A DNA stretch of 11,487 nucleotides from Cyanobacteriota bacterium (GTDB lineage Bacteria > Cyanobacteriota > Cyanobacteriia > Leptolyngbyales > Leptolyngbyaceae), in the NCBI GenBank assembly GCA_027482985.1, contig JAIXVO010000803.1, positions 1-11,487 of the forward strand, read 5' to 3'. Numbering within the stretch: position 1 is the stretch's first letter; each line of letters opens with the position of its first letter. This document shows positions 1-6,140 of this stretch, piece by piece. A program made the position numbers and the translations under genes. A model generated the notes under the pieces. That model saw only the letters and a program-made list of their open reading frames with translations, was not told the DNA's origin and ran no database searches.

Positions 1-2
1 AT

Positions 3-1109
3 AAAGGCTACATTAGCGGCTTCCCCGATGGCAGCTTCAAGCCGGAAGACCCGATCACGCGCGCCCAATATGCTGCCGTGATTTCTCGCGCCTTTGAGTT
101 GCCCCGCAAACGTCCAGCTATGACTTTTGTAGACGTGCCGACCTCTTTCTGGGCATCGCCCTTTATTCAGGAAGCTAGCCAAATGGGATTTATTTCTGGT
201 TTCCCGGATAACTCCTTCCGCCCCAATCAAAATCTGACGCGGGTGCAGGCGATCGTCTCCCTGGTGGATGGGTTGAACTTCACGGGTGGGACATTGGATG
301 TGCTCAGTTACTACTTCGATCGCGCCCAAATTCCCAGCTACGCCACCGAAAAAGTCGCCACCGCTACCCAACGCCGGATGGTGGTGAATCATCCCAGTGT
401 GCGCCAACTGGAACCCCAGCAGGACATTACCCGCGCCGAAGTTGCCGCGATGGTCTATCAATCCCTGGTGGCCTTGAACCAACTCCCGGCGATCGCCTCT
501 CCTTTCATCGTTAATCCCACTGCGAACGCGCCCCTCTTCACCGATATTCAAGGTCACTGGGCGGCCGATTTCATTACCGGATTAGCCCGACAAAATTGGA
601 TTGGCGGCTTTGAAGATGGCAGTTTCCGCCCGGATATTCCCATCAACCGCGCCCAATATGCCTCGCTGGTGGTGAATGCCTTCAATCCCCCCGCCCGCCG
701 CACCGCGATCGCCTTTGCCGATGTCGCTGCCGATTTTTGGGCCAAACCCTTTATCGATCGCGCCTATCAGGGCGGCTTCATTTCCGGCTTCCCGGATGGC
801 ACCTTCAAACCGGGGCAAAACGTTCTCCGATTGCAAGTGCTAGCCTCGCTGGTCACTGGCTTGGGGCTGACAGGAGCCGATTTGAATGCCCTGAATGCCT
901 TCGACGATCGCGCCACGATTCCGCAGTACGCCCAAAACCAGATCTCGATCGCGACCATCCAAGACATCGTCGTGAACTATCCCAACCTCCGCCAACTCAA
1001 TCCCAACCGCGATGCCAGCCGCGCCGAAGTGGTGGCTAACGTGTATCAAGCGCTTGTGCAAGCAGGGCGGATTACGGCAGTGAATTCGCCGTACATTGTG
1101 CGGGGATAG
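3..1109 (+). CDS. SLH-repeat cell-envelope protein, C-terminal part (5' end outside window)
   Basis: The reading frame is already open at base 3, so the gene begins upstream; 368 codons are visible. It consists entirely of S-layer homology (SLH) motifs. SLH hallmarks such as FxDV, ISGFPDGSFKP and TRAQ/TRAE recur. Visible residues 1-33 are the tail of one SLH motif; further motifs lie near 41-91, 105-155 (degenerate), 179-227, 237-287 and 301-351 (degenerate). The motifs form two three-SLH modules repeating with a period of exactly 196 codons, an internal tandem duplication. In the SLH family a triple motif binds cell-wall polymer, so this protein or its missing N-terminal part is probably anchored at the periplasmic or cell-wall face. 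No catalytic domain is visible. A GTG at 78 lies inside the first motif and is not a credible start. The family call is firm; the specific role is unknown. Confidence 0.9.
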   Translation, partial: KGYISGFPDGSFKPEDPITRAQYAAVISRAFELPRKRPAMTFVDVPTSFWASPFIQEASQMGFISGFPDNSFRPNQNLTRVQAIVSLVDGLNFTGGTLDVLSYYFDRAQIPSYATEKVATATQRRMVVNHPSVRQLEPQQDITRAEVAAMVYQSLVALNQLPAIASPFIVNPTANAPLFTDIQGHWAADFITGLARQNWIGGFEDGSFRPDIPINRAQYASLVVNAFNPPARRTAIAFADVAADFWAKPFIDRAYQGGFISGFPDGTFKPGQNVLRLQVLASLVTGLGLTGADLNALNAFDDRATIPQYAQNQISIATIQDIVVNYPNLRQLNPNRDASRAEVVANVYQALVQAGRITAVNSPYIVRG

Positions 1110-1149
1110 GAAGGGAGAAGTCGGGAGGAAAGAGCGCCAGAGAAAGATC

Positions 1150-1178
1150 GTAGAGACGCGCCGCTGGCACGTCTCTAC
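1150..1178. repeat. Inverted repeat, GTAGAGACG...CGTCTCTAC type
   Basis: Two 13-base arms (1150-1162 and 1166-1178) are complementary except at one position and enclose a 3-base loop; the outer 9 bases, GTAGAGACG and CGTCTCTAC, are perfect. From general knowledge this resembles a short dispersed palindrome common between cyanobacterial genes. It lies 41 bases after the SLH stop codon, but no T-run follows on either strand, so it is more likely a mobile-type repeat or mRNA 3'-end structure than an intrinsic terminator. Confidence 0.75.
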
Positions 1179-1202
1179 CAGGAGTCAAGCGAGAAAGAAG
1201 AA

Positions 1203-1281
1203 ACCCAGTAGGGGCGCAGCATTCGGCAGAAAGACTGACCTGCAAACCCCCAAGCTTAAGCCCGAATGCTACGCCCTGGGT
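1203..1281. repeat. Long inverted repeat, GGGCGCAGCATTCGG type
   Basis: The arm at 1212-1226 pairs with 1262-1276 with one mismatch in 15. The outer hexamers ACCCAG (1203-1208) and CTGGGT (1276-1281) are also complementary. The interior is about 35 bases and shows little pairing. Its sequence resembles repeats around the motif GGGCGCAGCATTCG seen between genes in many filamentous cyanobacteria (recalled, not searched). It may be a non-autonomous mobile repeat of MITE or REP type. Confidence 0.65.
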
Positions 1282-1366
1282 CGGAAATCAGGAGGACTGG
1301 GGGGCGGTTCTTCGGCGATCGCGTCAGACTCCACCACTTGTATGTATGAGTTTTTGCCTCGCTTGT

Positions 1367-1404
1367 AAAAAAGGTGGGACTACATTTAGATGCAGCCCCA
1401 CCTT
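1367..1404 (-). terminator. Intrinsic terminator for ispH
   Basis: Read on the minus strand, 1404-1391 pairs with 1384-1371. This forms a 14-bp stem with two G-U wobbles and a 6-base loop, followed at once by a run of T (the A-run at 1367-1372 on the plus strand). It lies about 140 bases beyond the ispH stop codon. On the plus strand the stem has two A-C mismatches and no T-run, so the signal is directional. It fits the end of the ispH transcript. Confidence 0.75.
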
Positions 1405-1541
1405 GATAAAGCGTATAACCCTGATGATAGAAGGATTTGAGTAATTCCTGGGGCGATCTGATACGAGTCGCATTCACCGAGAAACTACTGAACAACCTGT
1501 TCTTTTTATACCACGGTTTCGAGGCTGCTACAAGCGCAGGC

Positions 1542-2774
1542 TTAAACCGCGATCGCGGCGGACTGCAACTCAAAGATTTTTTCCAGGACTTCTTCCACAA
1601 CGCGATCGGGGGTGGAAGCACCGGAGGTAATGCCGATCGTGAGTTTGCCAGCGGGTAGCCAGTTCTCGGTGACTTCGAGGTCGCGATGCAGGGGTTTGTG
1701 TTCTACGCGGTTGCCGGGACCGATGCGACTGGCACTATCAATGTGGTAGGAGGGAATGCTGCGTTCAATGGCGATTTCCTGGAGATGGGTAGTATTGGAG
1801 GAGTTATAGCCGCCAATCACGACCATCAAATCCAGGTTTTCTTCGACTAAGCCCAACATGGCATCCTGGCGTTCTTGCGTGGCATCACAAATGGTGTTGA
1901 AGCTGAGGAAATGTTCATTCAGTTGGTCGGGGCCATACTTTTGCATCATGGTGCGTTCCAGGAGTTTGCCGATTTGTTCGGTTTCCCCTTTCAGCATGGT
2001 GGTTTGGTTGGCAATGCCCACGCGTTCCAAATCGCGATCGGGGTCGAATCCAGCGGAGCAGGCGCGGCTGAATTTTGCCATGAACTCTTCTCGGCGACTG
2101 AGCCGTTCGGCCTCGGAACCGCCGTTTTGCAGAATGTAATGGGTCACATATTCGGCTTCTTGCAGGTTCAACACAATCAGGTAAGTCCCGGCGAACGAAC
2201 TGGTGGCGATCGTTTCTTCGTGGTTGTACTTGCCGTGAATAATTGAGGTGTAATTGACTTTTTTATGCTTCTCGACGGTGTTCCAGACTTTGGAAACCCA
2301 GGGGCAGGTGGTATCAACGATCGTGCACCCGTTGTCATTCAGATATTGCATTTCCTGCACACTGGCCCCAAACGCAGGCAGGATGACGACATCGCCGCGA
2401 TCGACGACCGAGAAATCTTTAACGCCCTGCTCCACGGGAATGAATTGCACGTCCATCTCGCGCAACCGCTGATTCACAGACGGGTTGTGAATAATTTCGT
2501 TGGTGATCCAGAGGCGCTCTGTGGGGAAATGGGTGCGGGTTTCATAGGCCATCGCGACCGCCCGTTCTACCCCCCAACAAAAACCAAAGGCTTCCGCTAA
2601 CCGAATGGTGATGTTGTCGCGCACCAGCGTGTACTGGTGATCACGAATGTACTGAATTAAATTGCTTTGATATTCCGACTGCATCAAGCCGGACACTTCT
2701 TCACCATGCCCAAAGCCCTTGCGGTGGTAGTTTTCGGAACTATTGAGCGATCGCTTAAATGCTTTTGTATCCAT
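1542..2774 (-). CDS. ispH: 4-hydroxy-3-methylbut-2-enyl diphosphate reductase (IspH)
   Basis: IspH reduces HMBPP to IPP and DMAPP, the last step of the MEP isoprenoid pathway, which feeds carotenoids, the phytol of chlorophyll and quinones; the enzyme is a soluble [4Fe-4S] protein. The 410 residues show the three cluster cysteines in their usual settings: Cys66 (GFCWG), Cys157 (TTCPWV) and Cys296 (TICDAT). Substrate-site motifs HNP (96-98), HGKYNHEE (180-187), SSNT (325-328) and SGASTPD (384-390) are present. The N-terminus ([10 protein letters not shown]) is the extended form typical of cyanobacteria and plastids. I chose the ATG at 2774 because it matches that N-terminus and has GAGG 11 bases upstream; the frame is open to 2888 but the extra 38 residues look non-coding. 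In cyanobacteria electrons probably come from ferredoxin. It is transcribed alone and ends at the terminator at 1367-1404. Confidence 0.97.
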   Translation of the reverse strand: MDTKAFKRSLNSSENYHRKGFGHGEEVSGLMQSEYQSNLIQYIRDHQYTLVRDNITIRLAEAFGFCWGVERAVAMAYETRTHFPTERLWITNEIIHNPSVNQRLREMDVQFIPVEQGVKDFSVVDRGDVVILPAFGASVQEMQYLNDNGCTIVDTTCPWVSKVWNTVEKHKKVNYTSIIHGKYNHEETIATSSFAGTYLIVLNLQEAEYVTHYILQNGGSEAERLSRREEFMAKFSRACSAGFDPDRDLERVGIANQTTMLKGETEQIGKLLERTMMQKYGPDQLNEHFLSFNTICDATQERQDAMLGLVEENLDLMVVIGGYNSSNTTHLQEIAIERSIPSYHIDSASRIGPGNRVEHKPLHRDLEVTENWLPAGKLTIGITSGASTPDRVVEEVLEKIFELQSAAIAV

Positions 2775-2963
2775 GCAACGACTGTCCTCTGATTGTGCCC
2801 TCATCACCTGGCTGGTTGCCTTCATCATACGATGATACCTGTCTTGTAGCCTGCCGTTGCCGCTGTTCGTACCCCCGGTCGTACTCAATCATCACCATAA
2901 ACTTTAGCCCCTGATCCCTAGACAATGTGCCGAACTTATGCTGCTTTTATGAATTGTTTCGGC

Positions 2964-2969
2964 TATAAT
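2964..2969 (+). promoter_or_regulatory. Probable -10 box of the RNA-binding protein gene
   Basis: A perfect TATAAT lies 108 bases before the GTG start of the RRM gene. No good -35 hexamer stands 16-18 bases upstream (only weak TGCTTT around 2942), so the promoter may rely on an activator or on the A/T-rich surroundings. A start near 2976 would give a 5' leader of about 100 bases containing the small ORF at 3006-3080. The rest of 2775-2963 is the divergent control region shared with ispH, where I saw no further clear signal. Confidence 0.5.
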
Positions 2970-3005
2970 TACGCTCAAATAAATGCTTTGGATTGAGGAA
3001 TATCA

Positions 3006-3080
3006 GTGACAGTGTTCCTGTTAGGTGAAATTCCTGGATACAAAGTTGGCTTTCAAGAAATGGTTTGGAGAATAGTGTGA
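3006..3080 (+). CDS. Possible 24-codon leader ORF overlapping the RRM gene start
   Basis: A GTG codon at 3006 is preceded by TGAGGAA, with GAGG at 2995-2998 and 7 bases between it and the start, which is a good ribosome-binding site. The frame runs 24 codons and ends at TGA 3078-3080, which overlaps the GTG start of the RRM gene (3077-3079) in a GTGA arrangement typical of translational coupling. The predicted peptide is mixed, with hydrophobic ends (starts VTVFLLGE, ends MVWRIV), and matches nothing I recognise. An in-frame stop at 2994-2996 closes the frame upstream. It could instead be a chance ORF in a structured 5' leader. Confidence 0.35.
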   Translation: MTVFLLGEIPGYKVGFQEMVWRIV

Positions 3081-3331
3081 CTATCTACGTTGGAAACCTG
3101 TCATTCCAGGCAGAAGTGGATGATATCCGTGAGGTGTTTTCCGAGTATGGGAAGGTGAGCCGCGTCAGCCTTCCGACCGACCGGGAGACAGGTAGAAAGC
3201 GAGGCTTCGCCTTTGTGGACATGGAAAGTGATGCCGAAGAAGATGCGGCGATCGCAGAATTGGACGGGGCAGAATGGCTCGGACGCGAATTGAAAGTGAA
3301 CAAGGCGAAACCCCGCGATCGCAACGGTTAA
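3077..3331 (+). CDS. Single-RRM RNA-binding protein (cyanobacterial Rbp type)
   Basis: The 84-residue protein is a single RNA-recognition motif. RNP2 is IYVGNL (residues 3-8) and RNP1 is RGFAFVDM in the middle; the LPTDRETGR linker and the GAEWLGRELKVNKAKP end are the usual cyanobacterial Rbp pattern. It lacks the glycine-rich tail of cold-induced Rbps, so it belongs to the short tail-less class. I start at GTG 3077, not the TTG at 3065, because GGAG (3067-3070) stands 6 bases before it and homologues begin MTIYVGNL or MSIYVGNL. Proteins of this family bind RNA in the cytoplasm and have been linked to cold response, mRNA localisation and mRNA stability; which applies here is not visible. The long leader with a TATAAT box and an upstream ORF suggests post-transcriptional control. 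The YqgF-like gene follows 77 bases downstream on the same strand. Confidence 0.93.
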   Translation: MTIYVGNLSFQAEVDDIREVFSEYGKVSRVSLPTDRETGRKRGFAFVDMESDAEEDAAIAELDGAEWLGRELKVNKAKPRDRNG

Positions 3332-3408
3332 TCACTCGCTGGGCGCAGTTTGGCTTCATTCATGCGTCGGTTCCGGATTGCGTCTGTCTCACCAGAACGG
3401 CTTTTTCT

Positions 3409-3861
3409 ATGCACGCCGAAATCCCGGTAGTGTCTGATCAACCTGTGATTTTGGGGTTTGACCCCGGTCGCCAGAAGTGCGGCATTGCCGTGATGGGGGT
3501 TGATCGGATCCTGCAATACAATCAGGTCGTTGATGCGGGGCAGGCTGTGACGACGGTGCAACAGCTCTGCGTCCGCTATCCTGTGACCTTAATTGTGATT
3601 GGGGATCAAACGTCTTCCCGCGAATGGCAGCAACGCTTGACGCAGGAATTGACTGATTCATTGCGGGTAGTGACGGTGGATGAGCGGAATAGTACGCTGG
3701 AAGCCCGCGATCGCTATTGGCAAATGTACCCTCCAGCGGGTTTAGGGCGTCTCTTGCCGCAAGCATTTCGCACTATTCCGCGCCCGATTGACGACATTGT
3801 GGCGATTTTGCTGATCGAGCGTTACCTGGCGCGACTAGCTACACGTCTCCCCGAATTGTGA
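3409..3861 (+). CDS. YqgF/RuvC-fold (RNase H-like) protein, cyanobacterial short form
   Basis: The 150-residue protein has the layout of the YqgF/Holliday-junction-resolvase-like RNase H fold. GFDPG with Asp18 is on the first strand, IGDQT (Asp66) is in the middle, VDERNST (Asp91, Glu92) follows, and PIDDIVAILL (Asp128/129) is on the last helix, giving a full acidic set for two-metal nuclease chemistry. Such proteins are often annotated as pre-16S rRNA processing nuclease; in cyanobacteria this family looks distinct from canonical YqgF, so the substrate is unsure. The ATG at 3409 is chosen although no Shine-Dalgarno sequence is visible; the open frame upstream to 3274 overlaps the RRM gene in another frame and looks non-coding. 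GTG codons at 3430 and 3445 are alternative starts. It is probably co-transcribed with the RRM gene, and its last 23 bases overlap the convergent gene at 3839-4099. Confidence 0.8.
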   Translation: MHAEIPVVSDQPVILGFDPGRQKCGIAVMGVDRILQYNQVVDAGQAVTTVQQLCVRYPVTLIVIGDQTSSREWQQRLTQELTDSLRVVTVDERNSTLEARDRYWQMYPPAGLGRLLPQAFRTIPRPIDDIVAILLIERYLARLATRLPEL

Positions 3862-4099
3862 AAGAGTAATCGCCACCCGGTTCAAGCTGGTAGTCTTGTT
3901 GTTCCAAAAATCGGCCCAGGGGTTCTTTGATCAGCGCTCGCCCCAGGGAGGGATTCACCATCAACTCCCCTTTGCGAAAACACCACTCAAACTGCCATTC
4001 ATAGTGGTTGGCACGAACTTCTCCGGCGATCGTGCCAGCTTCCCAGGATTGGCGCGTGACGCGGACGTAGGCAGTGGTTTGGGGTAAGCGTTTTGCCAC
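3839..4099 (-). CDS. Small conserved cyanobacterial protein (DUF3146-like)
   Basis: The 86-residue protein starts MAKRLPQTTAYVRV and contains a W-rich central part (YEWQFEWCFRKGEL, about 34-47), then SLGRALIKEPLGRFLE and a C-terminal EPGGDYSFTIR. I recall this pattern as the DUF3146 family of uncharacterised cyanobacterial proteins, with moderate certainty; no function is known to me. No signal peptide or membrane segment is visible, so it is probably cytoplasmic. I chose GTG at 4099 over TTG at 4105 because GTG gives an N-terminus in step with relatives; neither has a clear Shine-Dalgarno sequence. It lies 36 bases downstream of the gene at 4136-4435 on the same strand, probably in one transcript, and its 3' end overlaps the YqgF-like gene by 23 bases. 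Confidence 0.75.
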   Translation of the reverse strand: MAKRLPQTTAYVRVTRQSWEAGTIAGEVRANHYEWQFEWCFRKGELMVNPSLGRALIKEPLGRFLEQQDYQLEPGGDYSFTIRGDV

Positions 4100-4135
4100 A
4101 GGCAAGAGAGGGGAGTAGAGGGGACTGTCCGTGGC

Positions 4136-4435
4136 TCAACGTTTGGCGAGTTGGGCATCTGGTTCAAATACCCACAATATCAAACCGCGCCGGACTTGCG
4201 TCAAGAGGATTAAATCGCCTCGCGCAATCAGGCGGGCGGCAGCGCGTTGCACGGCATCCACATCAGGATAACAGCGGAAATAACTATAGAATTGCCCTTC
4301 GTAGGCGATCGCCCCCACGGGTTTGGGTAGATCGGGCACCAGAATGTGGCAGTTCACGACAGCTTTACTATTGAGCAGTGGCACACTGGTGATAGGAGAG
4401 GTTGAGGCGGCCGGGGAACGGGGATTACTCACCAT
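4136..4435 (-). CDS. Conserved hypothetical protein, 99 residues
   Basis: I do not recognise a named family. The first 25 residues are Ser/Pro-rich and look disordered. Residues 26-99 look like a compact alpha/beta domain: a strand-like NCHILVPDLP, then GAIAYEGQFYSYFRCYPDVDAVQRAAARLIARGD as short strands plus an amphipathic helix, then strands ILLTQV and LILWVFEP. The aromatic and acidic pattern reads as a real protein, and the coding strand agrees with the DUF3146-like gene that follows 36 bases later. There is no signal peptide, membrane helix or metal-binding motif. The start ATG at 4435 lacks a clear Shine-Dalgarno sequence; with the N-terminal 25 residues poorly constrained, a later start cannot be excluded. 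Function unknown. Confidence 0.65.
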   Translation of the reverse strand: MVSNPRSPAASTSPITSVPLLNSKAVVNCHILVPDLPKPVGAIAYEGQFYSYFRCYPDVDAVQRAAARLIARGDLILLTQVRRGLILWVFEPDAQLAKR

Positions 4436-4454
4436 AGGAATAGTCTTATAAGGT

Positions 4455-4467
4455 TTGATTAAATCAA
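4455..4467. promoter_or_regulatory. 13-base palindrome upstream of the 99-residue gene
   Basis: TTGATT-A-AATCAA is a perfect inverted repeat with a one-base centre, 20 bases before the ATG of the minus-strand gene at 4136-4435. A minus-strand TATAAG (4445-4450) sits between it and the start, so it could be an operator over that promoter. It resembles an FNR/CRP-type half-site pair but with a 3-base spacer instead of 4, and no such regulator is implied here. A/T-rich palindromes of this size can arise by chance. Confidence 0.25.
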
Positions 4468-4562
4468 CACAATCGCGGAAAACTCGCTTAATCTCAGCCT
4501 AGAAAGCATTTGAGCTTTTACCATCAGTTGAAATACAGAAGCTTGAAGTTTTTTTGCGATTC

Positions 4563-5204
4563 TTAAGATTGGGTCTCGCCAGCGGTGCGGTTATTGAATA
4601 GACTCATGGCTTTCTCCACGCCATGCTTCAGGCTGTACTCTACACTGTCAGCCGCCAATTGCACGACATCCGCCATGATCGCCGCCTCATTCGGCGCGAA
4701 CTTACCCAGCACATGAGAAACCGTATCTTTGTCAGCTTTATCCTTGGCACTGCCGATGCCAATTCGGAGGCGGGGAAAGGTTTGCGTGCCCAGATGGGCG
4801 ATCGCCGATTTCATCCCATTATGTCCCCCCGCCGAGCCGGACAACCGCAGTCGAATTTTGCCCAACGGCAGATCCATATCGTCATAGATGACAAGGACGG
4901 ATTCCGGGGGCAATTTGTACCAATCGATCACCGCTCGCATCGCCTGTCCAGAGTTGTTCATGTAGGTTTGCGGCTTCAGCAGACGAATTTTGCCGCCAGG
5001 TGCCACGCCTTCCCCAAACAGCCCATGAAACTTTTTCTGGTCACTCAGGCTGATGTGCCAATACTGCGCCAGCAAATCCACCACATCAAAACCAATGTTG
5101 TGGCGGGTGCGATCGTACTTCGCGCCGGGATTACCCAAGCCCACAATCAGTTGCGGCTGAATAGCGATCGCGGATTGGTTATCGGTCGTTTGCATCTCTG
5201 TCAT
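4563..5204 (-). CDS. pth: Peptidyl-tRNA hydrolase
   Basis: Pth cleaves the ester bond of peptidyl-tRNAs released from stalled ribosomes, recycling tRNA in the cytoplasm. The 213-residue protein has every hallmark: VGLGNPG (Asn25), RHNIGF with catalytic His35, KPQTYMNNSG (Asn83), YDDMDLP with Asp108 next to the catalytic His in the fold, and GGHNG (Asn129). These match E. coli Asn10, His20, Asn68, Asp93 and Asn114. The first 17 residues are an extension before the usual start of the fold. ATG at 5204 is used; an ATG three codons later (5195) is an alternative. The gene lies 12 bases after the stop of the acetyltransferase gene and is the last of a tatA-GNAT-pth cluster. I see no convincing terminator in 4436-4562. 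Confidence 0.97.
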   Translation of the reverse strand: MTEMQTTDNQSAIAIQPQLIVGLGNPGAKYDRTRHNIGFDVVDLLAQYWHISLSDQKKFHGLFGEGVAPGGKIRLLKPQTYMNNSGQAMRAVIDWYKLPPESVLVIYDDMDLPLGKIRLRLSGSAGGHNGMKSAIAHLGTQTFPRLRIGIGSAKDKADKDTVSHVLGKFAPNEAAIMADVVQLAADSVEYSLKHGVEKAMSLFNNRTAGETQS

Positions 5205-5216
5205 GCGTTCAGTGAG

Positions 5217-5657
5217 TTAGGACAGTAATTTGCGGAAGCAGATGATCCGCTCCACTTCGGCAAAGCCATTAGCGAGATGGGTTTGCCGACTAATTGAATT
5301 ATCGATCAAACAATCGCTGGCCATTTCCACGATACCCAGCGATCGCGCCCACTGTTCCGCCGCCTCAATCAATTGACTAGCGATGCCCTGCCGTCGCAGA
5401 TTGGCCTCGACATAGAGTCCTTCCAGATAGGCGACCCGATCCGTTTTGCACCCTTCAGCATAATCTCGCATCCGAGTTTCTAAAAACCCGCCCAGTTTGC
5501 CGTTGCCGCGATCGCAAACAAAGGTGGCGCGATCTGCTTGACGCGACCAGAACGCTTGAATTTCTGCGGGATGATCGTTGTCTGGATCCGCCCAGAGCAA
5601 GGTTCGCAACCGCACCCACTCGGTTGTATCGGCTTCAGTCGCCGCTCGAATCAACAT
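5217..5657 (-). CDS. GNAT acetyltransferase resembling aminoglycoside 6'-N-acetyltransferases
   Basis: The 146-residue protein has the GNAT fold. The acetyl-CoA-binding motif A is LYVEANLRRQGIAS (81-94), with the R/Q-x-x-G-x-A loop at 89-93, followed by the helix LIEAAEQWARSLG. The sequence also carries features I associate with the AAC(6')-I group: GGFLE (56-60), RDYAEGC (64-70), AYLEGLYV, EMASD (111-115) and a C-terminal CFRK. This suggests transfer of acetyl from acetyl-CoA to an amino group. Chromosomal members in environmental bacteria need not confer resistance, and the true substrate may be another amine. It is set between tatA (31 bases upstream) and pth (12 bases downstream), all on one strand, which implies co-transcription. 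Shine-Dalgarno signal before ATG 5657 is weak. GNAT assignment is firm; AAC(6') subfamily is moderate. Confidence 0.85.
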   Translation of the reverse strand: MLIRAATEADTTEWVRLRTLLWADPDNDHPAEIQAFWSRQADRATFVCDRGNGKLGGFLETRMRDYAEGCKTDRVAYLEGLYVEANLRRQGIASQLIEAAEQWARSLGIVEMASDCLIDNSISRQTHLANGFAEVERIICFRKLLS

Positions 5658-5688
5658 GATCTAGATGCATGAGTTGATCGCTCCGCGC

Positions 5689-6021
5689 TTAAGTGGTTTT
5701 GTCGCTGGCGGAGTCTGCCCCAGAGGAAACGGTTTCGGCCTCGATGACTTGCGGTTCAGCCGCCCGGGTTTCTGTGGAGGGCGATAACGCGGGTTGCGGG
5801 GGTTCTTCTAGCTTGGCTTGCATCGGCTGCTTCACCACCTTCTCAATCTGCTCGGCTTCTCGCTTGAACTCATTTTGAAACTCATTCGAGGCTTCTTGAA
5901 AGCCCTTCAGCGCTTTGCCCAAACTCCGACCAATCTCCGGCAGCTTCTTGGGACCGAATACCAGCAGCGCCAGGATAAAGATCAGCGCCATTTCCGGTAA
6001 TCCAATGCCAAAAATATTCAT
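5689..6021 (-). CDS. tatA: Twin-arginine translocase subunit TatA/TatB
   Basis: TatA-type proteins form the pore-like part of the Tat system that moves folded proteins across the thylakoid or plasma membrane. The 110 residues begin with the classic short form: a single hydrophobic helix (about 7-22) preceded by GLPE (Glu10), the FGP hinge (22-24), KKLPEIGRSLGKALKGF as the start of an amphipathic helix to about residue 62, then a Pro/Glu/Ser-rich acidic tail. Length and tail are somewhat longer than minimal TatA, and the family alone cannot separate TatA from TatB here. An excellent Shine-Dalgarno AGGAGG (6029-6034 on the minus strand) stands 7 bases before ATG 6021. It is the first gene of the minus-strand cluster with the GNAT and pth and is divergent from the DUF3747 gene. 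Confidence 0.93.
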   Translation of the reverse strand: MNIFGIGLPEMALIFILALLVFGPKKLPEIGRSLGKALKGFQEASNEFQNEFKREAEQIEKVVKQPMQAKLEEPPQPALSPSTETRAAEPQVIEAETVSSGADSASDKTT

Positions 6022-6055
6022 CGTGCTGCCTCCTGTAACGGTTTAGTGAATTAGT

Positions 6056-6071
6056 TTTCCAAAATTGGAAA
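6056..6071. promoter_or_regulatory. 16-base palindrome in the tatA / DUF3747 divergent region
   Basis: TTTCCAA-AA-TTGGAAA has perfect 7-base arms around a 2-base centre. It lies 34 bases upstream of the tatA start and 69 bases upstream of the DUF3747 start, inside the 119-base region between divergent genes, where an operator for either would sit. No matching regulator is recognised. Confidence 0.3.
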
Positions 6072-6140
6072 CTTTCGGTAAAAGGGGTGCGTCTCGGATG
6101 TCAACAGTAACTCAATCACACTCTCAGGAATTTTACCCCT

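Larger units (their letters stand above)
1110..1541. other. Gene-free stretch between SLH gene and ispH
   Basis: These 432 bases lie between two genes that converge on each other. I find no credible coding region: the small frames here have no recognisable content and overlap inverted repeats. The stretch holds two separate inverted repeats of the type scattered through cyanobacterial intergenic DNA (1150-1178 and 1203-1281), one HIP1 octamer at 1315-1322, and a terminator that serves the minus strand (1367-1404). Confidence 0.75.

Noticed and set aside
1858..2600. Several plus-strand open frames inside ispH
   Set aside because: They are antisense shadows of a fully recognisable gene and encode no known motif.
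2775..2888. Upstream extension of ispH giving a 448-residue protein
   Set aside because: The 38 extra residues do not resemble IspH, while the ATG at 2774 starts the known cyanobacterial N-terminus and has a ribosome-binding site.
4436..4562. A terminator after pth
   Set aside because: A 5-bp AAAGC/GCTTT stem on the minus strand is too weak and has no following T-run; the plus-strand T-run at 4550-4556 is not preceded by a stable stem.
4623..5228. A 201-residue plus-strand open frame opposite pth
   Set aside because: It mirrors pth over nearly its whole length, has low-complexity His/Arg-rich content and no family resemblance.
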